IMG/VR virus record: IMGVR_UViG_3300021138_000106
Coordinates: 1 to 33,180 of that record
DNA: 33,180 bases
Source: a virus
Strand: one strand, 5' to 3'
The position numbers were made by a program, and so were the translations under genes. Shown piece by piece: positions 12,405-18,855 of this stretch; the first letter of the stretch is position 1; the number at the start of each line of letters is the position of its first letter. A model generated the notes under the pieces. That model had not been told where the DNA came from. It worked only from the letters and a program-made list of their open reading frames with translations, and ran no database searches.

Positions 12405-12411
12405 TCAGTTG

Positions 12412-12439
12412 TTGACTTCTTCTGAAAAGAGCGTATACT
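12412..12439 (+). promoter_or_regulatory. Sigma70-like promoter
   Basis: TTGACT (12412-12417), 16-bp spacer with TTCTGAAAA, a degenerate form of the TTCTGAGAA palindrome, TATACT (12434-12439). Confidence 0.7.
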
Positions 12440-12464
12440 GGTATTATCGATTAAGGAGAATCAC

Positions 12465-12626
12465 ATGAATCGTTACCGCATTGTCTATGATGGCTTCCAG
12501 CCTCACATCCCAGGCTGCAACTTCGCCTCGGTCATCTATCACAACCGAACGCATGGTGCGACACCTAGCTCGTGTCAGTTCTTTATACTCGACATAGACG
12601 ACCGTTGGAACACTGATCTTCTCTGA
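12465..12626 (+). CDS. Hypothetical 53-aa protein
   Basis: MNRYRIVYDGFQPHIPGCNF, then ASVIYHNRTHGATPSSCQFF and ILDIDDRWNTDLL. AAGGAG lies seven bases before ATG, directly behind the promoter at 12412. Small beta-rich protein with two cysteines. The next gene starts ten bases after its stop. No known family. Confidence 0.6.
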   Translation: MNRYRIVYDGFQPHIPGCNFASVIYHNRTHGATPSSCQFFILDIDDRWNTDLL

Positions 12627-12636
12627 GGAGCAACTT

Positions 12637-12759
12637 ATGCTACACGACATCGAGACTGTTACTATGGCCTACCTACCAGTGATCAGTCTACTCTTGGGAG
12701 CAGGAGTAGTAACTGCAATCTACGAGTGTTTCTTCATGACCAAGGACCAAAACCAATGA
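12637..12759 (+). CDS. 40-aa single-pass membrane protein
   Basis: MLHDIETVTMAYLPVISLLL then GAGVVTAIYECFFMTKDQNQ. GAGGAG lies seven bases before ATG, and the ATGA overlap with the next gene indicates coupling. One hydrophobic helix, about residues 10-34. Function unknown. Confidence 0.55.
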   Translation: MLHDIETVTMAYLPVISLLLGAGVVTAIYECFFMTKDQNQ

Positions 12760-13046
12760 ACAACATCAGCATCCTCGTTTCCGACGCACATGGCATCTAC
12801 GTACCGAAAGTATTCACAGAGAACTACGATCTTTCGCTGTGGAATAACATCGATGAAGACGACATCGCTACGATAGCAGATGGTCCAGAGAACGAGTATT
12901 ACTGGGATGCGTGGCAGAATATCCTGTCGAGTGCAGAGTATAAAGCGGACGGTAAGACGTACACTTTGCATCAGGACGGAGATCTATTCGCTGTCGCATA
13001 CGATAATCTCTCGGAGGAGGAGCGACTCTCCTTCTTCGGGGAATAA
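12756..13046 (+). CDS. Hypothetical acidic protein
   Basis: 96 aa from MNNISILVSDAHGIYVPKVF; the ATGA overlap with the preceding stop selects this start. The ILVSDAHGIYVP.VF...(Y) beginning and the acidic WNNIDEDDIATIADGPENEY stretch occur in small phage proteins of unknown role. Strongly acidic, soluble. It ends the operon just before the structured gene-less region. Confidence 0.65.
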   Translation: MNNISILVSDAHGIYVPKVFTENYDLSLWNNIDEDDIATIADGPENEYYWDAWQNILSSAEYKADGKTYTLHQDGDLFAVAYDNLSEEERLSFFGE

Positions 13047-13290
13047 TACTTTGCATTTACTCGGCTGAACTTTGCCATGGTCGGCATTGTTCTGCCGAGG
13101 GGTCCGCCTGTAGAGGTTCCACTGCGGAAGCTAGGGGGACCCGAACGCCTTGCTCCATTCGGCACACATCAGCACGTCTTAAAACTCATTGGTAGCCGAA
13201 GCCCTATCCCCCCTCCCCCCCTTTTTTCTCGGACAACGTGAATTTAATTTTTTTCTCCGGACAAAAATAATTCTCTCTAGGTTCAGATAA
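13047..13290. other. Gene-less region with RNA-like stem-loops and a polypyrimidine run
   Basis: No coding frame is supported. It contains the perfect hairpin TCGGCA-TTGTTC-TGCCGA (13081-13098). It also contains a nested element: outer stem GGGTCC/GGACCC (13100-13105 with 13137-13142) enclosing an inner 6-bp stem (13108-13113 with 13122-13127) with loop AGGTTCCA. A tract of C then T follows (about 13206-13229), and CGGACAA occurs twice (near 13231 and 13256). It could be a small structured RNA or the processed 3' end of the preceding operon. Confidence 0.45.
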
Positions 13291-13293
13291 GTG

Positions 13294-13322
13294 TTGTCTT
13301 ATCTGCTAAACAGTAGTATAAT
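13294..13322 (+). promoter_or_regulatory. Sigma70-like promoter
   Basis: TTGTCT (13294-13299), 17-bp spacer, TATAAT (13317-13322), for the HAD-fusion gene. Confidence 0.65.
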
Positions 13323-13354
13323 CAGTAATGTGATGATTGATAAGGATTATATAA

Positions 13355-13750
13355 ATGGATATTGTAGTGTTTGATATTGATGGAACGATTGCTGATAACA
13401 CACATCGTCAGCACCATCTAATGGGAGATAGGAAGAACTGGGATTCGTACAATGCAGGTAGCTCCAGGAGACTTTTAATGATTAATGATAAGAATATAAT
13501 CGACCAAGAAACTCTAGATGCATATAAGAATCATTTGCGAAAGTTACAGCGTGGTCCAGGTGGTATCATGGAGATGAAGCAGACGATCTCTAACAAGGAA
13601 ACTGAGATTGATCGGTTGCAGAAATATAAGGTCTTTGTTGCCATGATAGCAAATGAGCCATGGGAACTCAGTTATGAGAAGATTGAGAATCAACGCAATT
13701 GGTGGTCAAAACTGGCTCGTAAATTGCTGGATGAAGTGGAAGTTGACTGA
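13355..13750 (+). CDS. Truncated HAD-phosphatase N-terminus fused to a duplicated phage domain
   Basis: 131 aa. Residues 1-35 (MDIVVFDIDGTIADNTHRQH, then LMGDRKNWDSYN) carry the HAD motif I DxDGT and the sequence that usually follows it in phage nucleotidase or polynucleotide-kinase phosphatase domains. Motifs II-IV are absent, so it cannot be a complete HAD enzyme. Residues about 60-131 (RGPGGIMEMKQTISNKE onward) are closely similar to the protein at 17476-17760. The gene looks like a deletion fusion. AAGGA lies nine bases before ATG. Coupled to the next gene (TGATG). Confidence 0.75.
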   Translation: MDIVVFDIDGTIADNTHRQHHLMGDRKNWDSYNAGSSRRLLMINDKNIIDQETLDAYKNHLRKLQRGPGGIMEMKQTISNKETEIDRLQKYKVFVAMIANEPWELSYEKIENQRNWWSKLARKLLDEVEVD

Positions 13751-13995
13751 TGGGTGAGGTAGTTTCTTTTACTCGTACGAGAACCATTGAGTATCATGAG
13801 GATACAGGGACGATCAATGGTGTCGCAGTTCCGAAACCGAAAACACCTTACGACTATCAGCTGATCATGAAACAGTTTCTTGATCGTAACGACTATGAAG
13901 AGGTTATTCTTGGTATCATGGATAGAGAGTATTATGATGATCTAGATCCCGTGCTAAAGAACTTGGTCGATCACTATTTCAATATGGATGCGTAA
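13750..13995 (+). CDS. Hypothetical acidic 81-aa protein
   Basis: MGEVVSFTRTRTIEYHEDTG then TINGVAVPKPKTPYDYQLIM and an acidic helical C-terminus (DREYYDDLDPVLKNLVDHYF). It starts inside the stop of the HAD-fusion gene. Residues 25-35 (GVAVPKP) are a proline hinge between a beta and a helical half. No family recognised. Confidence 0.65.
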   Translation: MGEVVSFTRTRTIEYHEDTGTINGVAVPKPKTPYDYQLIMKQFLDRNDYEEVILGIMDREYYDDLDPVLKNLVDHYFNMDA

Positions 13996-14004
13996 AAATC
14001 ATTA

Positions 14005-14017
14005 GCGGCTTCGCCGC
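14005..14017 (+). repeat. GCGGC-TTC-GCCGC hairpin between genes
   Basis: Perfect 5-bp GC stem with a 3-base loop in the 36-base gap between two genes, followed by GGGAAGG, the ribosome site for the next start. No T run follows, so it is more likely an RNA stability or processing element than a terminator. Confidence 0.5.
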
Positions 14018-14031
14018 AGGGAAGGTATTTA

Positions 14032-14235
14032 ATGAGTGTCGTAGGCTTTGATACATTTCTAGATCTTAAGATTGTATGGGATGGCAGTGAGAAGTTCGAT
14101 GTGCTATACCAAAGACATACCGATGAATGGGTTGTAGTTGATTCTTTCCTTCGGGATATTAATGATAGTGACGAAGCGAAGAATGAAGCATATCACTACC
14201 TTCGTGTCGTTCAACAAGAAATGATTGCTGCATAA
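14032..14235 (+). CDS. Hypothetical 67-aa protein
   Basis: MSVVGFDTFLDLKIVWDGSE, KFDVLYQRHTDEWVVVDSFL, then a helix DEAKNEAYHYLRVVQQEM. A GGAAGG site lies upstream, behind the hairpin at 14005. A small alpha/beta protein of the type that recurs in this phage (two strands then a D-EA-rich helix). Role unknown. Confidence 0.6.
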   Translation: MSVVGFDTFLDLKIVWDGSEKFDVLYQRHTDEWVVVDSFLRDINDSDEAKNEAYHYLRVVQQEMIAA

Positions 14236-14253
14236 ATAACTTAAAGGTGACAC

Positions 14254-14541
14254 ATGAAAAAATTACTCCTCATTACCACAGCTGTTCTTACTTTTACAAC
14301 CTCTGCACATGCCGATGAATGGCGTAGATATAATCACCATGGCGGTGGTAATGGCGGAGCTCTTATCGGTGGCCTAATCGGTGGCATGATTCTTGGAGGT
14401 ATTCTCGCTCAGCCTCGACAACAATACTATCAGCCTGAACCTCAATATTACCAGCCCGAACCACAATGCTGGCGTCAGCGTTTCGTTGACAATTATGGAC
14501 GTGTTTTCGTCCGAGAAGTATGCAATTACGGAGATAACTAA
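14254..14541 (+). CDS. Secreted glycine-zipper envelope protein
   Basis: 95 aa. Signal peptide MKKLLLITTAVLTFTTSAHA with a good AxA cleavage site. Then a histidine and glycine-rich linker, a glycine-zipper helix (GGALIGGLIGGMILGGILA, about 36-54), a duplicated YYQPEPQ unit, and a C-terminal domain with two cysteines (QCWRQRF...REVCNYG) that could form a disulfide in the periplasm. This layout is common among alphaproteobacterial chromosomal envelope proteins, so host origin is plausible. It may insert in the outer membrane during infection. Coupled to the next gene (TAATG). Confidence 0.75.
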   Translation: MKKLLLITTAVLTFTTSAHADEWRRYNHHGGGNGGALIGGLIGGMILGGILAQPRQQYYQPEPQYYQPEPQCWRQRFVDNYGRVFVREVCNYGDN

Positions 14542-14927
14542 TGGATTGTGTAGCAATTGGTGATTATATCGCCATAGGTGTAGCCACCCCTCTTTCTTGT
14601 GAGGTAAGAGCAGTATCAGATTATACTAGCTCTAAGATAACAACAATTGCAGGTGGTAAATTCCACACCTACTGCGTTGTCTCTGCTGGTACTAATGATC
14701 CAAATAGCTCTAAACTAGCCAGTAATTTAGAACACATCCGTAATATGTCTTCATGTAAGGTTTATGTCTGGATCATTCCAGTTGACCCTACGGCAGCTAA
14801 GACTGTTAAGACATTGGCTACTTCTAACAGTGATAAGAGTGTTACGATTACTACAGGTCCAGATGGTATCCATCCTGCAAATTATACCGCTCTTGCAGGT
14901 TCGATTCAAGCGGTGACTGGTAATTAA
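14541..14927 (+). CDS. SGNH-hydrolase-like protein with the nucleophile serine replaced by tyrosine
   Basis: 128 aa. Block I reads CVAIGDYIAIG where active SGNH/GDSL hydrolases have GDS. Block III (VSAGTNDP, about 47-54) supplies the usual Gly and Asn. Block V (DGIHPANYTALA, about 108-119) has the Asp and His of the catalytic triad. The fold is well supported but the nucleophile (Ser9 position) is Tyr, a change of one base (TCT to TAT). It has no signal peptide although it is coupled to a secreted protein gene. It may be a pseudo-enzyme that binds rather than cleaves, or chemistry through another residue. Confidence 0.7.
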   Translation: MDCVAIGDYIAIGVATPLSCEVRAVSDYTSSKITTIAGGKFHTYCVVSAGTNDPNSSKLASNLEHIRNMSSCKVYVWIIPVDPTAAKTVKTLATSNSDKSVTITTGPDGIHPANYTALAGSIQAVTGN

Positions 14928-14943
14928 TTTTTAAAAATAAGTG

Positions 14944-14972
14944 TTGACTTCTTTTTAAAAATAGGGTATTAT
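14944..14972 (+). promoter_or_regulatory. Sigma70-like promoter for the DUF932 gene
   Basis: TTGACT (14944-14949), 17-bp spacer, TATTAT (14967-14972), about 45 bases before the start at 15018. Confidence 0.7.
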
Positions 14973-15017
14973 ATATTTGTAGCGTTGGTGCTGCGGTGAA
15001 AAAAAGGATTTTATATT

Positions 15018-15977
15018 ATGGCTCACGAAATTGAAGAAGTAAATGGCGTTGCTCAAATGGCTTATGCAGGGGCTGTTCCTTGGCATGGTCTTGGCACGAA
15101 GGTTCCTAATGACCTGACTCCAACTCAGATGCTTGAGGCTGCAGGTCTTAATTGGAACGTATCTAAGGTTCCTGCATATGCCACTATCGCTGGCAATCAG
15201 GTCGCTATCGGCCAGTCTGCGCTGGTTCGCTCTATGGACGACAGCATTCTAGATGTTGTTTCTGATGACTGGAATCCAGTTCAGAACGAAGAAGCTTTTG
15301 ACTTCTTCAATGAGTTTGTTGCTGCAGGTGACATGGAAATGCACACTGCTGGTTCGCTCAAGCAAGGCCAGATCGTCTGGGGCTTGGCTAAGGTTAAGGA
15401 ATCCTTCGAACTCTTCAAGGGCGATCAGATCGATTCCTACCTTTTGTTCTCTAACTTCCACAAGTATGGCTTCTCGACGGACGTTCGGTTCACTCCGATC
15501 CGTGTAGTCTGCAATAACACGCTTACTCTTTCGCTTAATTCTAAGGTTGAGCGTATGGCGAAGATCTCTCATCGTAAGGTTTTCGATCCAGGTAACGTCA
15601 AGGAAATGCTTGGCATTGCAACCGATAAGCTCGCCAAGTATAAGGAAATGGCTCAGTTCCTCGGTTCTAAGAAAGCCAAGGACGAAGATATCGTCGAATA
15701 CTTCTGCCGTATTTTCCCTGTAACTGGTTCTTCTGAAATTAAGAAGAAGGAAGTTTCTAAGAATGCACAAATCGCGATGGACATTCTTCATACTCAGCCA
15801 GGATCTGAATACGCTGAAGGTACTTGGTGGCAGCCGTTCAATGCCGTTACTTACTTGACCGATCATCTTATCGGTCGTTCGGCTGACACTCGTCTTACCT
15901 CTGCATGGTACGGCTATAACAAGGGTGTTAAAACTAAGGCTCTCGAAGTTGCTATCGAAATGGCTGAAGCAGTATAA
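15018..15977 (+). CDS. DUF932 / TIGR03299-type phage-plasmid protein
   Basis: 319 aa. It begins MAHEIEEVNGVAQMAYAGAV with PWHGLG, the hallmark of the TIGR03299 phage/plasmid-like family within DUF932. It continues with VVSDDWNPVQNEEAFDFFNE, the conserved RVVCNNTL segment near 170, and a C-terminal WWQPFNAVTYLTDH followed by SAWYG. Length and motif order are complete. Members are found across plasmids and large phages; function is unknown, with suggestions of DNA metabolism or defence evasion. GC-rich codon use with CGT and ATC preferred. Own promoter and AAAGGA site. Confidence 0.9.
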   Translation: MAHEIEEVNGVAQMAYAGAVPWHGLGTKVPNDLTPTQMLEAAGLNWNVSKVPAYATIAGNQVAIGQSALVRSMDDSILDVVSDDWNPVQNEEAFDFFNEFVAAGDMEMHTAGSLKQGQIVWGLAKVKESFELFKGDQIDSYLLFSNFHKYGFSTDVRFTPIRVVCNNTLTLSLNSKVERMAKISHRKVFDPGNVKEMLGIATDKLAKYKEMAQFLGSKKAKDEDIVEYFCRIFPVTGSSEIKKKEVSKNAQIAMDILHTQPGSEYAEGTWWQPFNAVTYLTDHLIGRSADTRLTSAWYGYNKGVKTKALEVAIEMAEAV

Positions 15978-15997
15978 TAGTAAATAGGGATTTAAAA

Positions 15998-17101
15998 ATG
16001 GCACAGCGACCAAAGTTGATTAAGCGCAGCAAGCCGAAGCCTGTTCGCAAAACTCGTAGCGAACAGTATCTTGTGAATGTGAAGTATCTTGGTGATGAAC
16101 CTAGTGCTGTGCAGATCGAGAAAAGTACGATTCGATCAATCAACTGGTACAATGCCATGTGCAGCAAGGATGAGGCTCGCGAGTATCTAGCTTCTTACCT
16201 TGCTGCACACAATCGTCCTTCTGAAGTAAAGAAGGTGGCGAAAATCTCCGATACATGGCTACCTCTTTCTGCTTGCTGGTTGGCGAGAATGTCGATCATT
16301 TCTCCAGAAACTGCCAAGAAAAATAACTGGCAATCTTCTATCGATCATTATCTCAAAGAAGCATTTGGTCATCTAGAGCCTGAGAAGAAAGTAACTACCA
16401 CTCCAAAACCTTCTATTCAAGACCGTATCAAAGATCGTGGCGATGATATTATCGGCGATATTGAGCAGATGATTGATACTGAGGAAGAGTTTTCTCTATA
16501 TGATTGGCTAAAGAAACACGAAATTCCTGCCATGTATTCGTCAAAAATCATTGAATATTATGGTCCATGGCTCAATGAATTGATTGAAGCCTATGAAGGC
16601 AAGATTGAAGGATATACGAATTTCGCGAAAAAACAGCTGAAGGCTCGTATTACTTTCTTTGCTAAACTGCTAGAAGATGCAGCAAAGTACGGTTCTGTTG
16701 CTAAGAAAACTCGAGCCACTCGTAAACCAAAGCCAGTATCAACTGATAAACTAGTTAAAAATGTTAAGTTTCAAAAAGAAAGTAATGAGCATAAGATTGC
16801 ATCAGTTACACCTAACTCTATTATCGGTGCTCAAAGTCTTTGGACTTTTAATACGAAGTATAATACTCTCAGCGTTTTTAATGCTATGGGTCCCAGTGGT
16901 CTTAATATTCGGGGCACTACCATTGTTGATTTTGACGAGTCAACTTCTCGATCTATTAAAATTGGTCGCAAAACTAATGAGCGTTTGGAAACTGTTTTGA
17001 AGGGTGGTAAAATCGTTCTTAAGCGAATGATCGAGGAAATGGAAAATCCTGCCAATGGTCGTCTTAACGAAAATACTATTCTATTGAAGGTGACGAAATG
17101 A
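15998..17101 (+). CDS. Conserved T4-superfamily hypothetical protein
   Basis: 367 aa. Basic N-terminus (MAQRPKLIKRSKPKPVRKTR), helical middle (DRIKDRGDDIIGDIEQM, LYDWLKKHEIP), then a beta-rich C-terminus containing QSLWTFNTKYNTLSVFNA, IRGTTIVDFDE and RLNENTILLKV. A C-terminal block of (L/A)W.(F/Y)NTK.....(V)(F/Y).A, a G-T.I..FDE turn and GR(L/I)NE.T is typical of a conserved uncharacterised protein in cyanophage-like T4 relatives. The charged N-terminus suggests nucleic acid binding. Overlaps the next gene by four bases (ATGA). Confidence 0.75.
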   Translation: MAQRPKLIKRSKPKPVRKTRSEQYLVNVKYLGDEPSAVQIEKSTIRSINWYNAMCSKDEAREYLASYLAAHNRPSEVKKVAKISDTWLPLSACWLARMSIISPETAKKNNWQSSIDHYLKEAFGHLEPEKKVTTTPKPSIQDRIKDRGDDIIGDIEQMIDTEEEFSLYDWLKKHEIPAMYSSKIIEYYGPWLNELIEAYEGKIEGYTNFAKKQLKARITFFAKLLEDAAKYGSVAKKTRATRKPKPVSTDKLVKNVKFQKESNEHKIASVTPNSIIGAQSLWTFNTKYNTLSVFNAMGPSGLNIRGTTIVDFDESTSRSIKIGRKTNERLETVLKGGKIVLKRMIEEMENPANGRLNENTILLKVTK

Positions 17102-17328
17102 CAAGAAAAAGTTCAGATATTATTGAAGATTTTATCGACTCATTGGAAAAGTTGATTGATACTTTAGATGATGAATGGCATCACAATGATGAAGGTGAAT
17201 GGCGTTCAGCAGATAATATTCGTCAAAATATCTTGCCATTTGTTAAAGAAAAATTTAAAGAACATCTTGACGAATACATTGATCGCCGAATCGAAACGTA
17301 TATAAAGGTAAATAATGCGACTGAGTGA
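17098..17328 (+). CDS. Hypothetical acidic helical protein
   Basis: 76 aa: MTRKSSDIIEDFIDSLEKLI, DTLDDEWHHNDEGEWRSADN, then a basic helix (VKEKFKEHLDEYIDRRIETY). Mostly amphipathic helix, likely a small oligomer. ATGA start overlap with the 367-aa gene; the end overlaps the next gene by 14 bases. Function unknown. Confidence 0.65.
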   Translation: MTRKSSDIIEDFIDSLEKLIDTLDDEWHHNDEGEWRSADNIRQNILPFVKEKFKEHLDEYIDRRIETYIKVNNATE

Positions 17329-17476
17329 TAGGTGGTTTGTAAGCTGGATTTGGCCAAGGTATGGCGAAATATTCGCATGGAATCGTACTAGATTTAATGG
17401 TGGTGGTTATATGTTTGGCTCCGCACCTTATACGTATTGGAGAATTGGTCCTATCTTTGTAAAAAGGTATATGTGA
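17315..17476 (+). CDS. 53-aa aromatic-rich basic protein
   Basis: MRLSDRWFVSWIWPRYGEIF then AWNRTRFNGGGYMFGSAPYT and YWRIGPIFVKRYM. Unusually rich in Trp, Tyr, Phe and Arg. AAAGGTAAATA precedes ATG. It overlaps both neighbours (14 bases and TGATG), which supports it as a real coupled gene below the usual size cut-off. It could be membrane-associated or RNA-binding; no evidence decides. Confidence 0.55.
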   Translation: MRLSDRWFVSWIWPRYGEIFAWNRTRFNGGGYMFGSAPYTYWRIGPIFVKRYM

Positions 17477-17760
17477 TGACTGATGCTAGAATCAAACTTC
17501 TTACTGAAGGTCCAGGCGGTATTATGGAAATGAAGCAGACGATTGCCAATAAGGAAGCTGAGATTGCTCGCCTACAAAAGTATCGTAACTTCGTAATGTC
17601 ATTTTACTATGAACCAATGGAGCTAAGTCACCATAAACTACCGAGTCAATATAATCACTGGCAGCAAACTGCTGGTAAGCTGATATATCAAAATGAACCT
17701 GATACTGGATTTACTGATGAAGAGCTAGGGCATAGGAATACTAAAAATGAACAAGCGTAA
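17476..17760 (+). CDS. Hypothetical protein, intact copy of the domain found in the HAD fusion
   Basis: 94 aa. Residues 9-50 (EGPGGIMEMKQTIANKEAE, RLQKYRNFV) are nearly identical in pattern to the C-terminal part of the protein at 13355-13750; both continue with (E)P(M/W)EL(S)...(QYNHW/QRNWW). A coiled-coil-like helix (MEMKQ..NKE.EI.RLQKY) is the core. Coupled to the previous gene (TGATG) and overlaps the next by 14 bases. Function unknown. Confidence 0.7.
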   Translation: MTDARIKLLTEGPGGIMEMKQTIANKEAEIARLQKYRNFVMSFYYEPMELSHHKLPSQYNHWQQTAGKLIYQNEPDTGFTDEELGHRNTKNEQA

Positions 17761-18223
17761 GTTAGTTACTGATAGAAACAGTTTGACTGTCAATACTAAA
17801 TCTTCTTTTCTTACTGAAGAAAATATCAAGAACATTGAAAAGCATTACAAGGCTACCTATCTCCTTGAAACGTGCGCTAAGGATCGTAACGGTGGTTGGG
17901 CTAACTTTCCAGCAGCTATCTTCTATACGGAAACAGCTCACCCAGAAGGTTCAAACTATTTTGCATTGTATGTTACCGAAGATAGGCAGCTGATGATTGC
18001 CAATGGTTTGTCTGCAGTAGAGGATGTTGTGTTTAAAGGTTTAGAAACGGAAGGCACTGTTATCTATTCTCGTTACCGTCATGATTATCGAGATGCTGGT
18101 AATGGAGCTTTCGTTGATGGTGGAAGAGATTATTTCCGATATGGTGGTGATCAATTCGATGATTATAACATTGTAGAGTTTGTGGTTAATAAAGATAAAT
18201 TGGAGTTTAAAAATGCTGATTGA
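17747..18223 (+). CDS. Hypothetical 158-aa protein
   Basis: Basic N-terminus, then an alpha/beta body with GGWANFPAAIFYTETAHPEG, a Y-rich segment (SRYRHDYRDAGNGAFVDGGR) and FRYGGDQFDDYNIVEFVV. No catalytic signature seen. Such a soluble, aromatic-rich fold with NFPAAIFY-like motifs occurs in phages without known function. Overlaps the genes on both sides, so operonic. Confidence 0.65.
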   Translation: MNKRKLVTDRNSLTVNTKSSFLTEENIKNIEKHYKATYLLETCAKDRNGGWANFPAAIFYTETAHPEGSNYFALYVTEDRQLMIANGLSAVEDVVFKGLETEGTVIYSRYRHDYRDAGNGAFVDGGRDYFRYGGDQFDDYNIVEFVVNKDKLEFKNAD

Positions 18224-18440
18224 TATCGATGCTGAGACAATTGATAAGATTTTTCAAAATACTTTGATTCAAGATTATCGTATGCTGTTAAAACAGAAAC
18301 AAGAGCTTACTGAAAAACTGACAACAGTGTCATTGCACCAATACGAGCTTGAAGATCTTAATGATACAGATCGTTGGCTTTCAGGTATAGGGATCATGAT
18401 GGAATATTATATTGGTGCTAATTGGAAAGATAAAGTTTGA
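18213..18440 (+). CDS. Hypothetical 75-aa helical protein
   Basis: The start MLIDIDAETIDKIFQNTLIQ is chosen because GGAG lies eight bases upstream. Helical throughout, with a coiled-coil-like middle (RMLLKQKQELTEKLTTVSLH, QYELEDL) and an aromatic end. Last protein gene before the RNA cluster; the -35 box of the tmRNA promoter sits in its final codons. Function unknown. Confidence 0.65.
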   Translation: MLIDIDAETIDKIFQNTLIQDYRMLLKQKQELTEKLTTVSLHQYELEDLNDTDRWLSGIGIMMEYYIGANWKDKV

Positions 18441-18464
18441 CTTTTCTCTCTAATAAGGTATAAT
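18437..18464 (+). promoter_or_regulatory. Sigma70-like promoter for the tmRNA-tRNA cluster
   Basis: TTGACT (18437-18442), 16-bp spacer, TATAAT (18459-18464), just before the acceptor piece of the tmRNA. Confidence 0.75.
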
Positions 18465-18470
18465 AAATAT

Positions 18471-18768
18471 ATTGCTGATGTTGATGACATCTAGTGGAAT
18501 AGACACTGAGGACGCGGGGGCGGTACCCGCCGCCTCCACCATAGATACATCGGTCTCCATAGTCGGAACAAATATGGTGTAATAGGTTTCTCCGAACACC
18601 CGATGTATCTTTGATGGGGGCGAAATAGGATCGACTGGTGTAATAAAGACAAGATCGAGACAATAGCAAAAAACGTAAATGCAAACGATAACAATGCATA
18701 TGGTCTTCGCCTAGCGGCTTGATCGGAGTTCGGGAGGCACTTGGCAACAGAAGCCTCCCACCTAATTT
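18471..18768 (+). ncRNA. ssrA: Circularly permuted two-piece tmRNA
   Basis: The acceptor piece comes first: T-stem GCGGG/CCCGC (18514-18530), acceptor strand CGCCTCC, A, then CCA (18539-18541). An intervening segment follows whose ends pair as AGATACATCGG (18543-18553) with CCGATGTATCT (18600-18610). The coding piece then starts with GGGGGCG (18616-18622), which pairs with CGCCTCC and leaves the G-U wobble at the third pair that alanyl-tRNA synthetase requires. GGATCGACTGG follows, then the tag frame GCA AAC GAT ... GCG GCT TGA (18681-18722), giving A-ANDNNAYGLRLAA, and a GGGAGGC/GCCTCCC foldback (18732-18759). This is the layout of alphaproteobacterial tmRNA, which rescues stalled ribosomes and tags their products for ClpXP. 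The T-loop GGCGGTA departs from TTCRA. Exact ends are estimated. Confidence 0.9.
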
Positions 18769-18772
18769 TATT

Positions 18773-18849
18773 GGCCTCGTAGCTCAGCTGGACAGAGCAA
18801 TGGATTTCTACTCCACAGGTCGGGCGTTCGAATCGCTCCGAGGTCGCCA
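18773..18849 (+). tRNA. tRNA-Arg (anticodon UCU)
   Basis: Complete cloverleaf of 77 bases with encoded CCA. Acceptor GGCCTCG pairs with CGAGGTC (one G-U), discriminator G, D-arm GCTC/GAGC, anticodon loop TTTCTAC with TCT at 34-36, and T-arm GGGCG-TTCGAAT-CGCTC. The top anticodon-stem pair is A-C, leaving four good pairs. It reads AGA and AGG, codons common in the late structural genes. It follows the tmRNA by a few bases and is probably processed from the same transcript. Confidence 0.9.
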
Positions 18850-18855
18850 ATTTTT

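Noticed and set aside
15249-16013. 254-aa leftward open frame opposite the DUF932 gene
   Set aside because: It is antisense to a well-recognised complete DUF932 protein, has no ribosome site, and arises from the codon bias of that gene.
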